Source: Adiantum capillus-veneris (Eukaryota > Streptophyta > Polypodiopsida > Polypodiales > Pteridaceae). From it: a stretch of DNA of 64,000 bases. The notes below the pieces were generated by a model. It made no database searches, was not told the origin of the DNA, and saw only the letters and a program-made list of their open reading frames with translations. Both the position numbers and the translations under genes were made by a program. The first letter of the stretch is position 1. Every line of letters starts with the position of its first letter. Positions 9,292 to 24,734 of the stretch are shown one piece after another. The stretch spans positions 109,598,808 through 109,662,807 of the forward strand of contig CM043966.1 in assembly GCA_014529385.2 (NCBI GenBank), read 5' to 3'.

Positions 9292-10691
9292 CAATTCCCG
9301 TAAAGGACTTTAACTTTTCTGTCTCGGCAATTTGTTTTCCCCAAGTTTTTGTGGTCAGAATTGATCCAAACTGACTGATACTTGGTCAATTGTTTAATCT
9401 TGTCAGTTGGACAACTTCTATTTCATCAAGTGAGAATTTTGTTACTGTTATGCTGAAAAAGACATTATACGTGTATGATGTCTTTTTTCACAGATTTTGA
9501 CTATTTTGGTTATGCTCACTCTCAGTGGCCCCTTTATACTCTGTTCACTCACAAAATTCAGTTTGAACTCTGTTTGAGCAAGTTATGGCTAGTTTATGCT
9601 TTTCTTGGCAATTTTCCGCTTTTGACTTGTTTTTTGGATCAATTGTGATCCAAATGGGATGAAACTTGAAATATAACCTCTAGACAGCTATTACAATGGA
9701 TCTGTGTTAGCAAAGTATCAAAATATGTCCAAAATTAGGTCAAAGACATCATACGCATATGATGTCTTTTTCATCAATTTGGGTCCAAACTTGATATTTA
9801 TGCTTCCTACACTGCCTGTAACAATCTTGTCAGGTTAGATTTCAAAAATAAGCAGTGGAAGTGCCAAAAGACATTATACGCGTATGATGTCTTTTGTCCC
9901 AGATTTTGACTATTTTTGGTTTTAAGCCTTCTCCAATGTTTATAATTGAGTTTCAAGTGTTTTTGTCAGGTTTGAATGTAAAAACAAGATTTGAATCCAA
10001 AATTTCCTATTCTTTGCGTTTCTTGGACTCCGACTTGTCTTTTTGGGTTTCTTCGAGTGTTAATGCTCTTGTTTTAAGTTGATCTTAAGGTAAAACCCCC
10101 CTTCTAAACACTCTGGCAATGTCAAATTTTCAATTTTAGTCTCTGTTTAGGTCCTGAGACATCATACGCGTATGATGTCTAAAGTTGCAGATTTCCAATT
10201 TTTCAGCACAGAACTCTTCCAATAGCTCTTTTAAGTGCTCAGCAACAATCAGTTACACAGAAATTTTTTTTGAACTTTGTTTATTGCATATTTCACTACC
10301 AAAGCGACTTTTTCAGTGATCTATCATGCAATCAAACACATCAAGCAAATAGAACACCAATTGATAGCTCTAGATCAGGATCAAATCAGGCCCTACCTAA
10401 GCTACTTCTTATCATAAAATGGATTTTTTGCAATTGAAAATATAAAGAGATTTACTACCACACAAGGAGTAGCAAATGCTTTTTATGTCAACAACCACTT
10501 AAACACCATTCTAACCTAAGCTAAACTAAAAATACTGTCAACACGGAAGTCCAGGAATACCCCACTTCCTAGTATCTCTCGAGACCTTTGGAGTCCACCA
10601 CTCCTAGATCTTTTCTAACTAAAGTATACAAAGTAGTTTATACGACTCACCTCGTAGGATTAGTCTAAGGTCACCTACGTAGGGCTGTCGT
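9292..10691 (-). other. Untranslated leader of element A
   Basis: About 1.4 kb between the primer site and the Gag ATG, without a meaningful ORF. It is AT-rich and contains four copies of a 24-bp palindrome, arranged as a diverged tandem pair of ~410-bp units. Shared flanking words such as CAGATTTTGACTATTTT after the first and third copies support the unit duplication. The part from ~10260 to 10690 has no palindrome and no recognisable motif except the primer site at its end. Confidence 0.75.
9460..10180. repeat. Four 24-bp palindromes in the leader of element A
   Basis: Copies at 9460-9483, 9744-9767, 9869-9892 and 10157-10180. The last is a perfect palindrome: AGACATCATACG followed by its own reverse complement. 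The others differ by one or two transitions, mostly ATTAT for ATCAT or CATAT for CGTAT. Start-to-start spacings are 284, 125 and 288 bp, so copies 1 and 3 and copies 2 and 4 are 409 and 413 bp apart, which implies a duplicated unit carrying two palindromes. A half-site (ACGCGTATGAAGAC) lies in the LTR at 11056-11069. In RNA each copy is self-complementary. The function is unknown; dimerisation, packaging or protein binding are possible. Confidence 0.88.
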
Positions 10692-10708
10692 CCCCGGCAG
10701 CGGCGCCA
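10692..10708 (-). other. Primer binding site (tRNA-Asp) of element A
   Basis: On the minus strand the 17 bases TGGCGCCGCTGCCGGGG follow the LTR end after two bases. They match the 3' end of plant tRNA-Asp(GTC), CCCCGGCAACGGCGCCA, with one mismatch. This starts minus-strand DNA synthesis and fixes the LTR boundary and orientation. Confidence 0.9.
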
Positions 10709-10710
10709 AA

Positions 10711-11334
10711 TGTTAAGGCGGTTACGCCGCTAGCGGAAGCTAAATAGCGAGAACTCAACCAACAACAGAATTTGTCAGACGAGGACGGAGCTTGACCCGC
10801 AGGCGCATGGAAACAACTAGGTGGGTGTCAAATCACCTACTCGACCTTCTGATGACAATCACTACTAAGGAAATCAAATCTAAGTTCTAAAACACGCAAG
10901 TGACTGAAATCCGTACTACGAACGAATGCTATACGAAACAGGATCTAGAATCATCGAATCGATCTCAAACTCAAGGGGAAGTCTATGCACTAGGTAAGAA
11001 CAACACCCTAAAGACTTGAACTGCAAAATCAACCTATAACCACTCCGTGCGGCAAACGCGTATGAAGACAGGCCGAAAAATACAGATGACCGAAACTTGA
11101 CCCCGATGGTACTAATGTGTAGCTCTACTCATTGTGGTTCTATAGATATGTTGCACGCTCTATTCCGACACACGAGTTGGAAGAAAACTCACACCGAAGC
11201 TCGTAGGAACTTACCACACGTAGAAGCCGATAGCGCGCACTCTTGGTATCTGTGTGTAGCTCTCACCGTTGCTAACACAATGGCGGTGTCGCTTCTCCAA
11301 TGGCAGCCCCGTAGCTCGCGTAGCAAGGAGATAA

Positions 11335-11371
<37 letters not shown>

Positions 11372-11659
11372 ACACAGTCACGGCGCTCAAAAAACTCACT
11401 TTGATTAATAATTGAATCCTCTTTTAGGTTACAAAACTTTAGCTTATATACCTCAGCCTTGGAGGTGAGAACATCTCTAATTATTTACATCAGCAGGTGA
11501 AATTACGTCGGGATTACAGACTGGAAACTCAATTGAGTCCCGTTACTTAATGAATGGCTCAAATCAAAATTAATGTCGGAAAGACATTTATTACAATCAA
11601 TGGTTACAAAATGATGGGTGTGAGCAAAAATGTGGTTGGGATCCTCTGCTGGCTCAACA
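10711..11659 (-). repeat. 5' LTR of element A (949 bp)
   Basis: The ends are TGTT and AACA, the inverted termini expected of an LTR. The inner end abuts the primer site; the outer end is where homology between element L and its relative R is interrupted. It contains a (CT)n run at 11337-11369 and a TATA box on the minus strand at 11443-11450. Short ORFs here that read Ser-Leu repeats are microsatellite artefacts. Confidence 0.85.
11443..11450 (-). promoter_or_regulatory. Putative TATA box of element A LTR
   Basis: Minus-strand TATATAAG, about 210 bp inside the outer LTR edge, a reasonable position for the end of U3. Transcription would run toward the primer site and Gag. The assignment rests on motif and position only. 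Confidence 0.55.
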
Positions 11660-15423
<3,764 letters not shown>

Positions 15424-15555
15424 TTTCAGGACACGAGTCCAGGCCAAGGGTCAGGACGGACATGCAGTCAAGGTGGTCCCTATATTTAGAAGGCCAGGGG
15501 TCTATATAGGGCATGGCTGGGTGGAGATTAGCATGTCAGTTCCCCTGCCCTTCCA
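15424..15555 (+). repeat. 5' LTR of element R (132 bp)
   Basis: About 90 % identical by eye to 20765-20896. It holds a TATATA box at 15503-15508 and ends in CA. The first bases are TTTCAGG rather than TGTTAGG, so the terminal TG is mutated. At 132 bp it is unusually short for an element with a 5-kb interior. Confidence 0.87.
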
Positions 15556-15556
15556 C

Positions 15557-15572
15557 TGGTATCAGAGCTCAG
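15557..15572 (+). other. Primer binding site (tRNA-Met type) of element R
   Basis: TGGTATCAGAGCTC, one base after the LTR, is the canonical plant initiator-tRNA-Met primer site used by most Copia and many other LTR elements. Confidence 0.9.
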
Positions 15573-15656
15573 GGGGAGGGGAGAGCCATGGAGGAGGGGA
15601 AACGACTCTCTCTCTCTTTAGGTATCTCTCTCTCTCGATCGAAGAAGAAGGCAATC

Positions 15657-15778
<122 letters not shown>

Positions 15779-18700
15779 ATGGAAGCTCCGGCAGGAAGGG
15801 GACGAGCAGCAAGCTTTGAAAGAAGCTTGGCATTCTTGTTTTCTCTCAGAATCGAAGTATCTTTTCTCTCTCTTTTGGAATTGAGATGCTCGCAGGATTC
15901 AGCCCCTGCAGACTCGAAGGGAGCAAGGGTTTTTTTTCTCTGTGGGCAACCCCGCTTGCAAGGACAAGGGCCGACTGTGGCACCGGTGCAAAACACCCCG
16001 TTTTTGGGCTTGACGGATGCGCGAGGCCCTGGTGGGGATTATCCGTCTCTGCGGCGGGTGCACTCAAGCAACAACCGCGGCGTGCTGAGCGGTTCTTGCA
16101 TCTCGACGCCACCTGTGAAGAAGCCATGGCGCTGCAGTTTTTTTTTCCCCCACACATGGGTGCCCAAACCCTTAGGGTTTGTGGCCAAACTGATTTTCTT
16201 TTTTTTTGGAAGGTTTAGGGGTGGGTACCCATAGCAGGGATCCCCCCTTTCGCGCGTAAACGAACGGGAATGTTTTCGAGGTGCCGTACGCTCGTGGTGG
16301 ACTCCAAAGGTTGCATGCATGGTTTCTCTTGGCCGGGAGTAGATACAAGCTATGGGCATGGCTCCCTGATGACACAAGCCGACAAGGATGAAGTTCAACA
16401 AGAGAAGGGGTCTGTGGGAAGCAGGGCTTCTCCATAAGCCGGGAGGAGGAAGCCAAGAAGAACTTACTATGAAAACACTGTGCATGGCTTTGTAATGGTT
16501 GTCGATCTCTTGAAATGCTATTGGATGCACGACCTTTGGGAAATATTCCGACACGGATGGACATGTTTCCCCTACGGTTTACGCTGTTCAACCTGGACTT
16601 CTAAGAGTTTGTAAGCAAGTCGACTTTAATATTTTCAATGATAACTTCTTTGAATCTCGCAGATCTATCTGCATTATATGCACCACAAGCAAAGCATGGA
16701 GCAATTTGAGCATGTTCGGGTCTACAGTTATAGATATCAAATTCCCAATTTTGGTTTGGAAATTTTTGATCCTCGGCCATGTTTGCTCCTCTGGGTCAGG
16801 CAAGGCTTATGCCATACTGGTACAGGCAAGGCCTGTGGCATTTAAGGTGCCAATATTTGGCAAGGCCAATCGCTGATTACACTTTCACGAAGTTGTAAAC
16901 CAAGTTTGCTAGGACATGGCTCCTCGGCTAGTTGTTGTTTATTGTTGAAATTAGGCAACAACGGGATCTTCCCATTCTCAACAAGCGTGCTTAGACGAGT
17001 TTTCTATACAATACTGGGAGTAGAACTCCATTTACAAATCCTTGGGACTACCATAGTCCAGCCAATCAGGTACAAGGTACATACTTTGCATGAGTTTTTT
17101 CTTTTGTTTTTTCACTACATAATATAATTCGACATGGTCGAGTAAGCTCTGAATGCCATTGTCAACTAGCAAGCGTAACTGGTGGCTATCCGCATCAGAA
17201 CTACATGAGAACTCATGTGAAGCAAGGCTTCCTTTTGATATTGGCATCGCGTTTTCCACAGTATGGAATATGCTTTTAGCATACGAACTGGGAAACAATT
17301 GCCATAATTTTACATTCCATGCATGTGTATATGATACATATGCTAACTCCCGTGCATAGTTCATCTGGCTATGCGCCGGAATCAACCAAACTACCAGAAA
17401 CCTCAACTACATACGTTGTTAAGGGAAGCAGGGCTTCCAATTTGACATCTTACATTGAAATTTTCTCGTCTGGCTTACGCTATGAGCATAAAACCTTGGA
17501 GGAATTTGTCAGTTTGTTAGCATGTTCTTTTATTACATGCCAAGAGCGTGTATATGATATACACGACGACTCTCTCTCGCGCAATGGCTATGGCTATCAA
17601 CCATCTTCCAGCGAGTTTTTTCCTTCAGAATTTCAAGACAACTGGTTCCAACAAGATGACCAGGTTAGACAATTTTAAGTTTTACTTGTTTTTCATGTTT
17701 TCACATTTATTATGGACAATACTGTACGTTGTGCAAAGCAAAGTGCTTTGACATTTTTACGCGAAGCTAGCAAGGCACTTTTTGGCTCTCACGTTTGCGG
17801 CCATCACCCTCAATGAGGGCTTAAAATTCTGCATGCACGGCATGCTAACCGGGTGGCATGAATTCCACTGATTCCGGCATTACGCTTCCTCTATCACACT
17901 TGCGACTCTGCCAAGGACAGACTAAGTGATGGATTGCTTAATGTGTTTTTTGGTTGCTATCAACACAACAGCACTAAAAGGATTCCAAAATTTGGACTTG
18001 ATTTCCAGGTAAACTGCTAATGCCAAGTCATCCTCCTACAATCACGACCCCTACAAGGTAGATGGGTCGGAATGAGTTTTATGTTTTTCTATTACCTCTC
18101 TCGATGAGAGAGTCATACCGGAACATTGTGGACTGCTTATACGATAAGCTGCAAGTCAGGGATAAGATGCGTCAGGGCACATAGCTTGGGTACACACTCT
18201 ACAATCTTAAGGAAAGTTCCTCAGCCCAGCATGCTCTTCTTGAGTATCTCTCTCTCTCTTTAAGGGAATAATGAAAATTTTATAACAAGCTTTTGATACA
18301 TGTTTTGCTCGTGAGTCAGCTTGGGCCAAGGTGCTCTAACTCACAGTTAGCACGTGGCTAAGATGCTACTCCAATTATTCTTCATCGGTTTGTCGATTGA
18401 ACACTATTTTTCATAAGGGCTATGAGCCAAACAGGCTAAGAGTGGTTGTCAGGCCAAGGGTAAGACCCAACTATTGGCATTCTTTGGGTAATTGTTTTCA
18501 CACAGCACACAGTTGGGACAGCATGGCTGTTCATACGTGCTAAACATCTAACTTCTGTGGATTTCTTGCTCTCACTATAGCACTATGGTGTATCTATGGA
18601 CATACTATTTTGGCTCTGTTTTGGGATACGACCCGGCGGGTGCTTGTTACATTACCCCATACACATTCAGGATCACAGGTTGATCTGCACTGAGAATCAC

Positions 18701-19404
18701 AGTTGATCTCTCCCAGTTAGACTTTTAAGGAAAGAATTCTGCAATCTACCACGCAGTAGTGGACAAATTCAACTTTTTAAGTTGATTTCAATCATTACGT
18801 ACACGCTTAACTATGTTGGTTATTGTTACATGCTAGTTGATCAGTTTCCACAAAGGGTCTTACCAAAGGGTTTGACTATGTAGATTTTAACCAAAGGGGT
18901 GGGATTGCGAGGGCAACACCCATGGTTCCTTGTGCAATGCTGTTTGTTTTCAGCTAGGAGATGTGCTCCTCTCCGTTTGAATACGGGTAAGTGAACATTA
19001 CGTTCAAATCTCTAGGTACGCATCTATTGATTTGGTGTTATTCCATTTTTAGTATGCTTTGCTTGGTTTTTCAAGACGTATAAGTACGCTTGAATGTTAC
19101 AGAGCCATGCCAAGGGCATGTCTGCACAAAGTATTTTGGGCCAGGTGTCCAATCTATTTTTCTGCCTTATGTTGTCACGAACCTGCTTGTAGGGTTCAAT
19201 TTGGCACATGTTGTCACATGGAATACAACATGGTCTAGGAACTCCACGAGTTCGGTTTAGCCAGTGTGGAGCAAGATAATGATGGTCCCTCTCTCTCTTG
19301 TAGCGGAGTGTTTTGCAGTTCCTCCACACCCAAGTATATCTTGTACTTGAAGGATGTTCTTTTTTACACATCCTTACATGAGACATATTCCACATGTGGA
19401 GAAT

Positions 19405-19480
19405 ATGAGTCTCTGGACTGACACTGGAGCCATTATTTCAAATATGTGTCACGACAAAGTCCCTAGGTGCTGGTCACATC
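19405..19480 (+). pseudogene. Protease-like pol trace in element R
   Basis: One frame reads W-T-D-T-G-A followed by I-I-S-N-M-C-H-D-K-V, with the aspartic-protease triad at 19420-19431. The same downstream word (SSMCHDKVPRC) appears in the inverted copy in L at ~11690-11720. Surrounding frames are broken, so only this remnant can be supported. Confidence 0.45.
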
Positions 19481-20531
19481 TTTTTTCTAGACCATTTTCA
19501 GCATGACGTATCAGGAGCAATTTCGGTGGCTAGAAATTGTCGGATACTTAGAATGACTTGTTAAGGTACAAGTACTACTAAACAACATTACATATGGTTT
19601 TTTATACATATAACAAGGCTATAAGTTGTTAATGAAAAAGTTTCATTGTCTGTATCTAGAAGTGATCTATGTTTCACCTTCTCTTGTGATTCAGACGTTT
19701 TAGCAAGGCTTGCAACTGACAGTATTTAGTTTCTTTTCAGAACTATTTACATTCCTTTTTAATGTGTGCTAGGCGCATCACATTTGCCATAAGTATTGGC
19801 AATTATCACCATGGATATACAGGTTCAGATCTGTTTCTTGCTTAATGTATGCACACTAGGTGTTATGGGCCCTAGTGTTTACAAAGGCTGATTTGGAACG
19901 GCATGCATATTCCTCAGGTTGTTGCTTATGAAGCACTTTGCACTCCATGTGCACTATCTCTATGAGATTACTTTTGAGTCTACTAATCACCAATAGAGGT
20001 CATGGCTCAGTTTGGGTGTTGGTGGATTTTTTTTAAAAAGTTAACCACGATGGTTATTTCGCACATTGTTGATTCCTCAACAATGTTATACGCTATTGTG
20101 ATTTCCTGTTTACCAGTTGTCTAGTAAGACTATCTGTAAACCGTGGGGGAAACACACCTCAGTACTGTCAGTATCCAAGGGGATTGAAAGATTACAAAGT
20201 GTAATCTTGGGCTAAAGAAAATTCAAAGTGCGTACATTAGCACCAAGCAATCAAATTCATAAGCATTTATTGCTCTTTTTGGAGTTAACTTACTATCAAT
20301 TAACGCATGTTATGACTAGGTAGTCTCTTCATGTATAACTCGGGTTCTCAACCTTGAACACTCGTTAGGGTGGGGTTCTTTAATGATGATGAAAATTGGG
20401 ACCAGGTCAAGGACTTAAAATTGGATGATGAGTTATGTCAGCAAGTTACTTTCATGGAAAGTGACAAGAGGTACTCTTTTGGTACACCTGTGTTGTGATA
20501 AACTCATTTACCAAGCTCATGAGCGTTCTAA

Positions 20532-20753
20532 ATGGAGTCTACACATTATGTTGGGATAGGAACCGGTACCATCAGATGGTTACAAATGGACAACAATGTA
20601 GAAAATCAAGATGTTACTCTTGGTTTCATTGAACCTCCTATTGAACCGGGTTTCGCTCCAACCGACCTGAAGAAGGTGCCACTTGGGAAAACATTAGTGT
20701 TCTTAAGAAGAAGTTTCCCACTTTTGTTTTCGAGGAAGAAAACTCTTCTTTAA
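20532..20753 (+). CDS. Unrecognised 73-aa ORF at the 3' end of element R
   Basis: Starts MESTHYVGIGTGTIRW and ends shortly before the polypurine tract. It may be the C-terminal relic of a Pol frame or chance. No motif is recognised. Confidence 0.2.
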   Translation: MESTHYVGIGTGTIRWLQMDNNVENQDVTLGFIEPPIEPGFAPTDLKKVPLGKTLVFLRRSFPLLFSRKKTLL

Positions 20754-20764
20754 GGGGGGAGTAA
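20749..20764 (+). other. Polypurine tract of element R
   Basis: TTTAAGGGGGGAGTAA directly precedes the 3' LTR start TGTTAGG. This would be the plus-strand primer for second-strand synthesis. Confidence 0.85.
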
Positions 20765-20896
20765 TGTTAGGACACGAGTCCGGGACAAGGGCCAGGACGG
20801 ACATGCAGTCAAGGGGGTCCCTATATTTAGAAGGCCACGGGTCTATATAGGGTATGGCTGGGTGAAGATTAGCATGTCAGATCCCCTGCCCTTTCA
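20765..20896 (+). repeat. 3' LTR of element R (132 bp)
   Basis: TGTTAGGACA...CCCTTTCA, followed at once by the target duplication TTAAG. It matches the 5' LTR over its full length. Confidence 0.9.
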
Positions 20897-20901
20897 TTAA
20901 G

Positions 20902-20948
20902 GGACAAAACCAACGCTCCCAGTGGCCATGTCTCTTCCATGCTTCCTG

Positions 20949-21042
<94 letters not shown>

Positions 21043-21298
21043 GAGAGAGAGCTCATGCAGCCACCATGCAAGTTCATCCTCCCTCCTCTTCCATAGCTCT
21101 CCTCCCTGGCTCTGATACCAATATAAGACCTTAGAGACGGAGATGCAAGATCCACCTCCCTATCACCCTATGTATAGGTTGGCTCCTAGCCCTAGCCAAA
21201 ATATGAATCCCCAGTCCACACTTGTCCTGTCCAAGCCCCTGGCTTAGATCCCTGACCGCCTACGCCAAGCCTTGATCCTTAGGATCCTTGTCCTGACA
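20902..21298 (-). mobile_element. 5' LTR and leader of element L (right piece)
   Basis: Minus strand: the LTR starts TGTCAGGACAAGG at 21298, holds a TATA-like word (CTATACATAGGG), and runs ~177 bp to an inverted primer site at 21108-21120 (TGGTATCAGAGCC). The leader then reads toward 20902, where element R is inserted. It contains a (TA)n run at 20949-21002 and a (GA)n run at 21003-21034. Leader words after the primer site resemble those in R, so L and R are subfamily relatives. Confidence 0.7.
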
Positions 21299-21399
21299 CT
21301 CTCTTCCCAGATTATAAAGGCATGTTCCTTGTTGAGAGAGCACATTGTATTCAACCATTTACATGCTTGAACCTATTCCCTTAAGCAAAATCTACATCA

Positions 21400-21485
21400 T
21401 GTTAGGAAATAAGACGTAGCTAAATAGATAATTGAATAGATTACTTAATGGAGAGAGACAGATTTATATACACGAGATTTAGAGT

Positions 21486-21548
<63 letters not shown>

Positions 21549-22160
21549 CACGATATACGTGGTTCACCCAATGTGGGCTACGTCCACGGGAAAGCAGCCA
21601 CTCAATGGCTTTAGTACTTCAAAACAAGAAGTAGTTTACAAAGGGATTATACCATTAATGGAGCTCCCGCCTTGCTTCACTCTCACCACCTCACACTCAC
21701 CTTGTTGCATCAACTTCACACTATGAAATGTGTGTAGAAATGGCCTCCTTTTATAGGCCAAAAGGGCTGCCCTCACTTATGAGAGACAGCCATGTGTAGC
21801 CGCCCTTGTGCGAATAAGTCCAAATCGGACCCTCCAATCCGCCCATGTGTTGCCGCCCTTGAAAAGACAATTCCGCTTTTGAATTCGGCCACCGGCCATC
21901 GGCCATTGACTACCGGCCATCGGCCAACCGACCGGTTGTTTTCCGACCACTTTCCGGCCGCCGTCCGGCCATAATATTCCCGCGAAAAAGAATATTCCGG
22001 CCAAAAAAAAAGTTACCCCCGATTCTTGTCCGTGAAAATTTTGGTTTCCGGTGAGTGATTTTCCTTCACGCACGATGGCTTCTCCTCATAATGGGGGCCT
22101 TACAAATGTGCGCTTTTACCACAGAAAATTACAAGGGGAAATCAGGTTCCATACTTAACA
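21400..22160 (-). repeat. 3' LTR of element C (761 bp)
   Basis: Ends TGTTAGG and CTTAACA on the plus strand. It differs from the 5' LTR by substitutions, a longer (GA)n run (21486-21544), a missing copy of a CCGGCCA-rich segment, and absence of the GC-rich palindrome found in the other LTR. Confidence 0.93.
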
Positions 22161-22173
22161 ATCTCCCACTTGG
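22161..22173 (-). other. Polypurine tract of element C
   Basis: Minus-strand CCAAGTGGGAGAT immediately before the 3' LTR, a very common Copia polypurine tract in plants. Confidence 0.85.
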
Positions 22174-22220
22174 AGACTGATCTCCAAACCAAACCTGTGA
22201 CTGCTTTCCATTCTGGCTTC

Positions 22221-23910
22221 TTATCCTTGAATGCCGATTGAAGATGAGCAAAAGCTCAACTTCTCCTTGTTGACCACCTTTGTAAACATGTCTGCAGGAT
22301 TTTCACTTGTATGCACCTTTCCTAGCTTTAGTTGTCCCTCTTCCAAAAGAGTGCGTATGAAGTGATATCTCACCTCAATGTGCTTTGTCCTTGAATGAAA
22401 GGTTGAGTTCTTCGCAAGATGGATAGCGCTTTGGCTATCACTGTACAAGACACAATTGTCTTGTTTGAATCCAAGCTCTTGTAAGAATCTGTGAAGCCAC
22501 AGAATTTCTTTGCTTGCCTCCGTCATTGCTACATACTCTGCTTCCGTGGTAGAAAGTGAAACCACTTTCTGCAACTTTGAAGCCCAGCTTACTACTGTGC
22601 CTCCAACCGTGAACACATAGCCAGTAGTGCTCCTTCGAGTATCTTTGTCACCTGCCATATCTGCATCAGCATACCCTTCTAGAAAAATATCCGTTTCTAC
22701 AAAATACAAAGCATTTGTTGTTGTGCCTTTTAGATACCTAAGTATCCACTTCACAGCTTGCCAATTCTCTTTACCTAGGTTGTTAATGAACCTACTCACA
22801 ACTCCCACTGCATGTGCAATGTCTGGCCTTATCCAGACCATAGCATACATTAGAGAACCTACCGCTGCAGCATATGGAACTTTAGACATATAGGCTATCT
22901 CCTCTTGTGTCTTTGGACACATATCCTTCGTTAGTTTAAAATGACCAGCCAAAGGTGTAGAAACTGGTTTTGCATTTTGCATTGCAAACCTTTCTAGTAC
23001 CTTCTGGATGTAATCTTCTTGAGATAGCTTTATTGTCTTCTTCGTCCTGTCCCTTGATATTTTCATACCAAGTATCCTCTTTGCAGCACCGAAATCTCTC
23101 ATTGAAAAAGATTTGGACAGCTCCTCTTTTAGGTCTTTCATGTCCTGCATGTTAGCACTTGCAATCAACATGTCATCAACATACAACATTAGGATGATGA
23201 ATTTCCCATCTCCCAAATTCTCCATGTAGATGCAGTGATCCGAGTTGCATCTTGTGAATCCATGATCCAACATCCATCGATCAAACTTCAAGTACCATTG
23301 TCTTGATTCTTGCTTTAAACCATACAAGCTCTTCTTTAATCTGCAAACCATTTTCTCCTTACCTTTTACTTCATACCCCTTTGGTTGAAGCATGTAGATT
23401 TCCTCCTCTAAGTCACCGTGAGGGAATGCCGTATTTACATCCATTTGCTCGAGATTTAGATCATGAGCAGCCACAAGGCTTAAGACAAGCCTAATTGAGT
23501 TCATTTTTACAACAGGAGAAAATATTTCATTGAAGTCAATACCTTTCTTTTGAGAAAAACCTTTTACCACAAGCCTAGACTTGTACCTTTTCTTCCCACC
23601 TTCTTCTTCCTTTATCTTGTACACCCATTTGTTTTGAAGTGCCCGCTTACCTTTAGGCAACTCAACCAACTCCCATGTTTGGTTGCGATGTAGTGAGTCC
23701 ATCTCCACTTGCATGCTCTTCTTCCATTCTTCTTTGGATTCATGTTGCATAGCTTCTTCATATGATTCCGGCTCTCCAGAATCTGAGATCAAGAGATGGT
23801 TGAAGGAAGGAACAAACCTTTTTGGAGGTCTACTTGCTCTTGTAGATCTTCGGGGAATAGGTTGAGGCTCCTCATTTGGTTGACATTGTTGCACATTGTC
23901 ACCATTTGCA
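22221..23910 (-). pseudogene. Copia reverse transcriptase-RNase H of element C
   Basis: The open frame spans ~557 residues from QQCQPNEEP to the stop. RT motifs: WELVELPKGKRALQNKWVYK, LNLEQMDVNTAF, SLYGLKQ, and the active site L-Y-V-D-D-M. RNase H motifs: GYADADMAG, SLSTTEAEYVA, VLYSDSQSAIHLAKN, RTKHIEVRYHFIR and the C-terminal ADMFTK. All catalytic aspartates are present, so this module could be active if it were in frame with the preceding integrase. The start shown by an ATG is artificial: the frame joins the integrase frame after a 1-nt loss near 23910-23925. Confidence 0.93.
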
Positions 23911-24725
23911 ATCTTGAGTCTTCACCGTCCTCAAGCTCCATGTACTCATCACCTGTTTCTTTTGTTTGTTTTCTTTCCAAGTAATCTTTGTACATATTTT
24001 TTTTGTTAAAAATTACATCCCTACTCCTTAAGATTTTACCATCTTCAGGATTCCATAGGCGATACCCAAAGTCTCCTTCTCCATAGCCAATGAAGAAACA
24101 CTTTTTGGACTTTGCATCTAACTTTGATCTTAGGCTTCTATCTATGTCCATGAAAGACTCACACCCAAACACTTTGAGAAATGCATACTTCACCGGTTTA
24201 CCTGTCCATGCCTCTTCTGGAACTCCCCCATCCAATGCCGTTGAGGGTGACCGATTGATTAAGTACACAGACGTACTTACAGCTTCCGCCCAAAGCTCAA
24301 GCGGTAGGCCTACATGTAGCCGCATGCTTCGTGCTCGCTCCATGATTGTCCTGTTCATCCTGTCCGAAATCCCATTTTGTTGAGGTGTCCTTGGGGTTGT
24401 CCTTTGCCTCTGAATGCCATTGCTAGCACAAAAGCTTTCAAAAGCTTGGCTGCAATATTTGCCTCCATTGTCGGATTTGAGGCATTTAACCTTGGTACCT
24501 ATTTCATTCTCCACAAAGGCTTTCCACCTTTGAAATATGGAAAATACATCGGATTTATTCTTCATGACATAAACCCATGTTTTTCTAGTCGCATCGTCTA
24601 TGAATGTTACATAGTACAATGAGCCACCAAGTGATGGTGTACTTGCAGGACCCCAAACATCAGAATTAACCAACTCAAGTTTTTTATTTTTTCTTTCATT
24701 TCCTGATTTTTGAAATTTTACCCTC
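23911..24725 (-). pseudogene. Copia integrase of element C
   Basis: Core integrase: first Asp in LVNSDVWGPA, second in KCLKSDNGGKY, Glu within TPQQNGISDRMNRTIMER. The second motif is normally D-N-G-G-E-Y, and Glu-to-Lys is a variation at a non-catalytic residue. The third motif normally reads G-V-A/S-E-R-x-N; here G-I-S-D-R has Asp where the catalytic Glu is expected, probably impairing activity. The tail (KVFGCESFMDIDRSLRSKLD, FFIGYGEGDFGYRLW) is the usual Copia post-core region. Frameshifts bound it on both sides. Confidence 0.9.
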
Positions 24726-24734
24726 TTTTTTTTT
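24726..24734 (-). other. A9 homopolymer frameshift in element C
   Basis: Nine A on the minus strand. The upstream frame gives KKKEGK and the downstream frame KKKRVKF, so one A is extra relative to the expected continuous Pol frame. Confidence 0.75.

Larger units (their letters stand above)
1..11659 (-). mobile_element. Ty3/gypsy LTR retrotransposon A (3' end beyond window)
   Basis: Read on the minus strand the order is 5' LTR (10711-11659), tRNA-Asp primer site, 1.4-kb leader, Gag-protease ORF, RT, RNase H, integrase and a post-integrase tail still open at base 1. Protease-RT-RNase H-integrase order defines Ty3/gypsy. The tRNA-Asp primer site and shortened zinc knuckles resemble Athila/Tat-type non-chromoviral elements, and no chromodomain is seen. 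The insertion point is visible: element L matches its relative R (plus strand near 19490) up to the bases CCATT, and the LTR starts immediately after. The likely target duplication is AATGG at 11660-11664, with its partner outside the window. The copy is defective through one 8-bp duplication and three nonsense codons but otherwise well preserved. Confidence 0.93.

Noticed and set aside
9460-10180. CRISPR-like array
   Set aside because: Repeats are palindromic but irregularly spaced (284, 125, 288 bp), lie within a plant retrotransposon leader, and no cas genes exist here.
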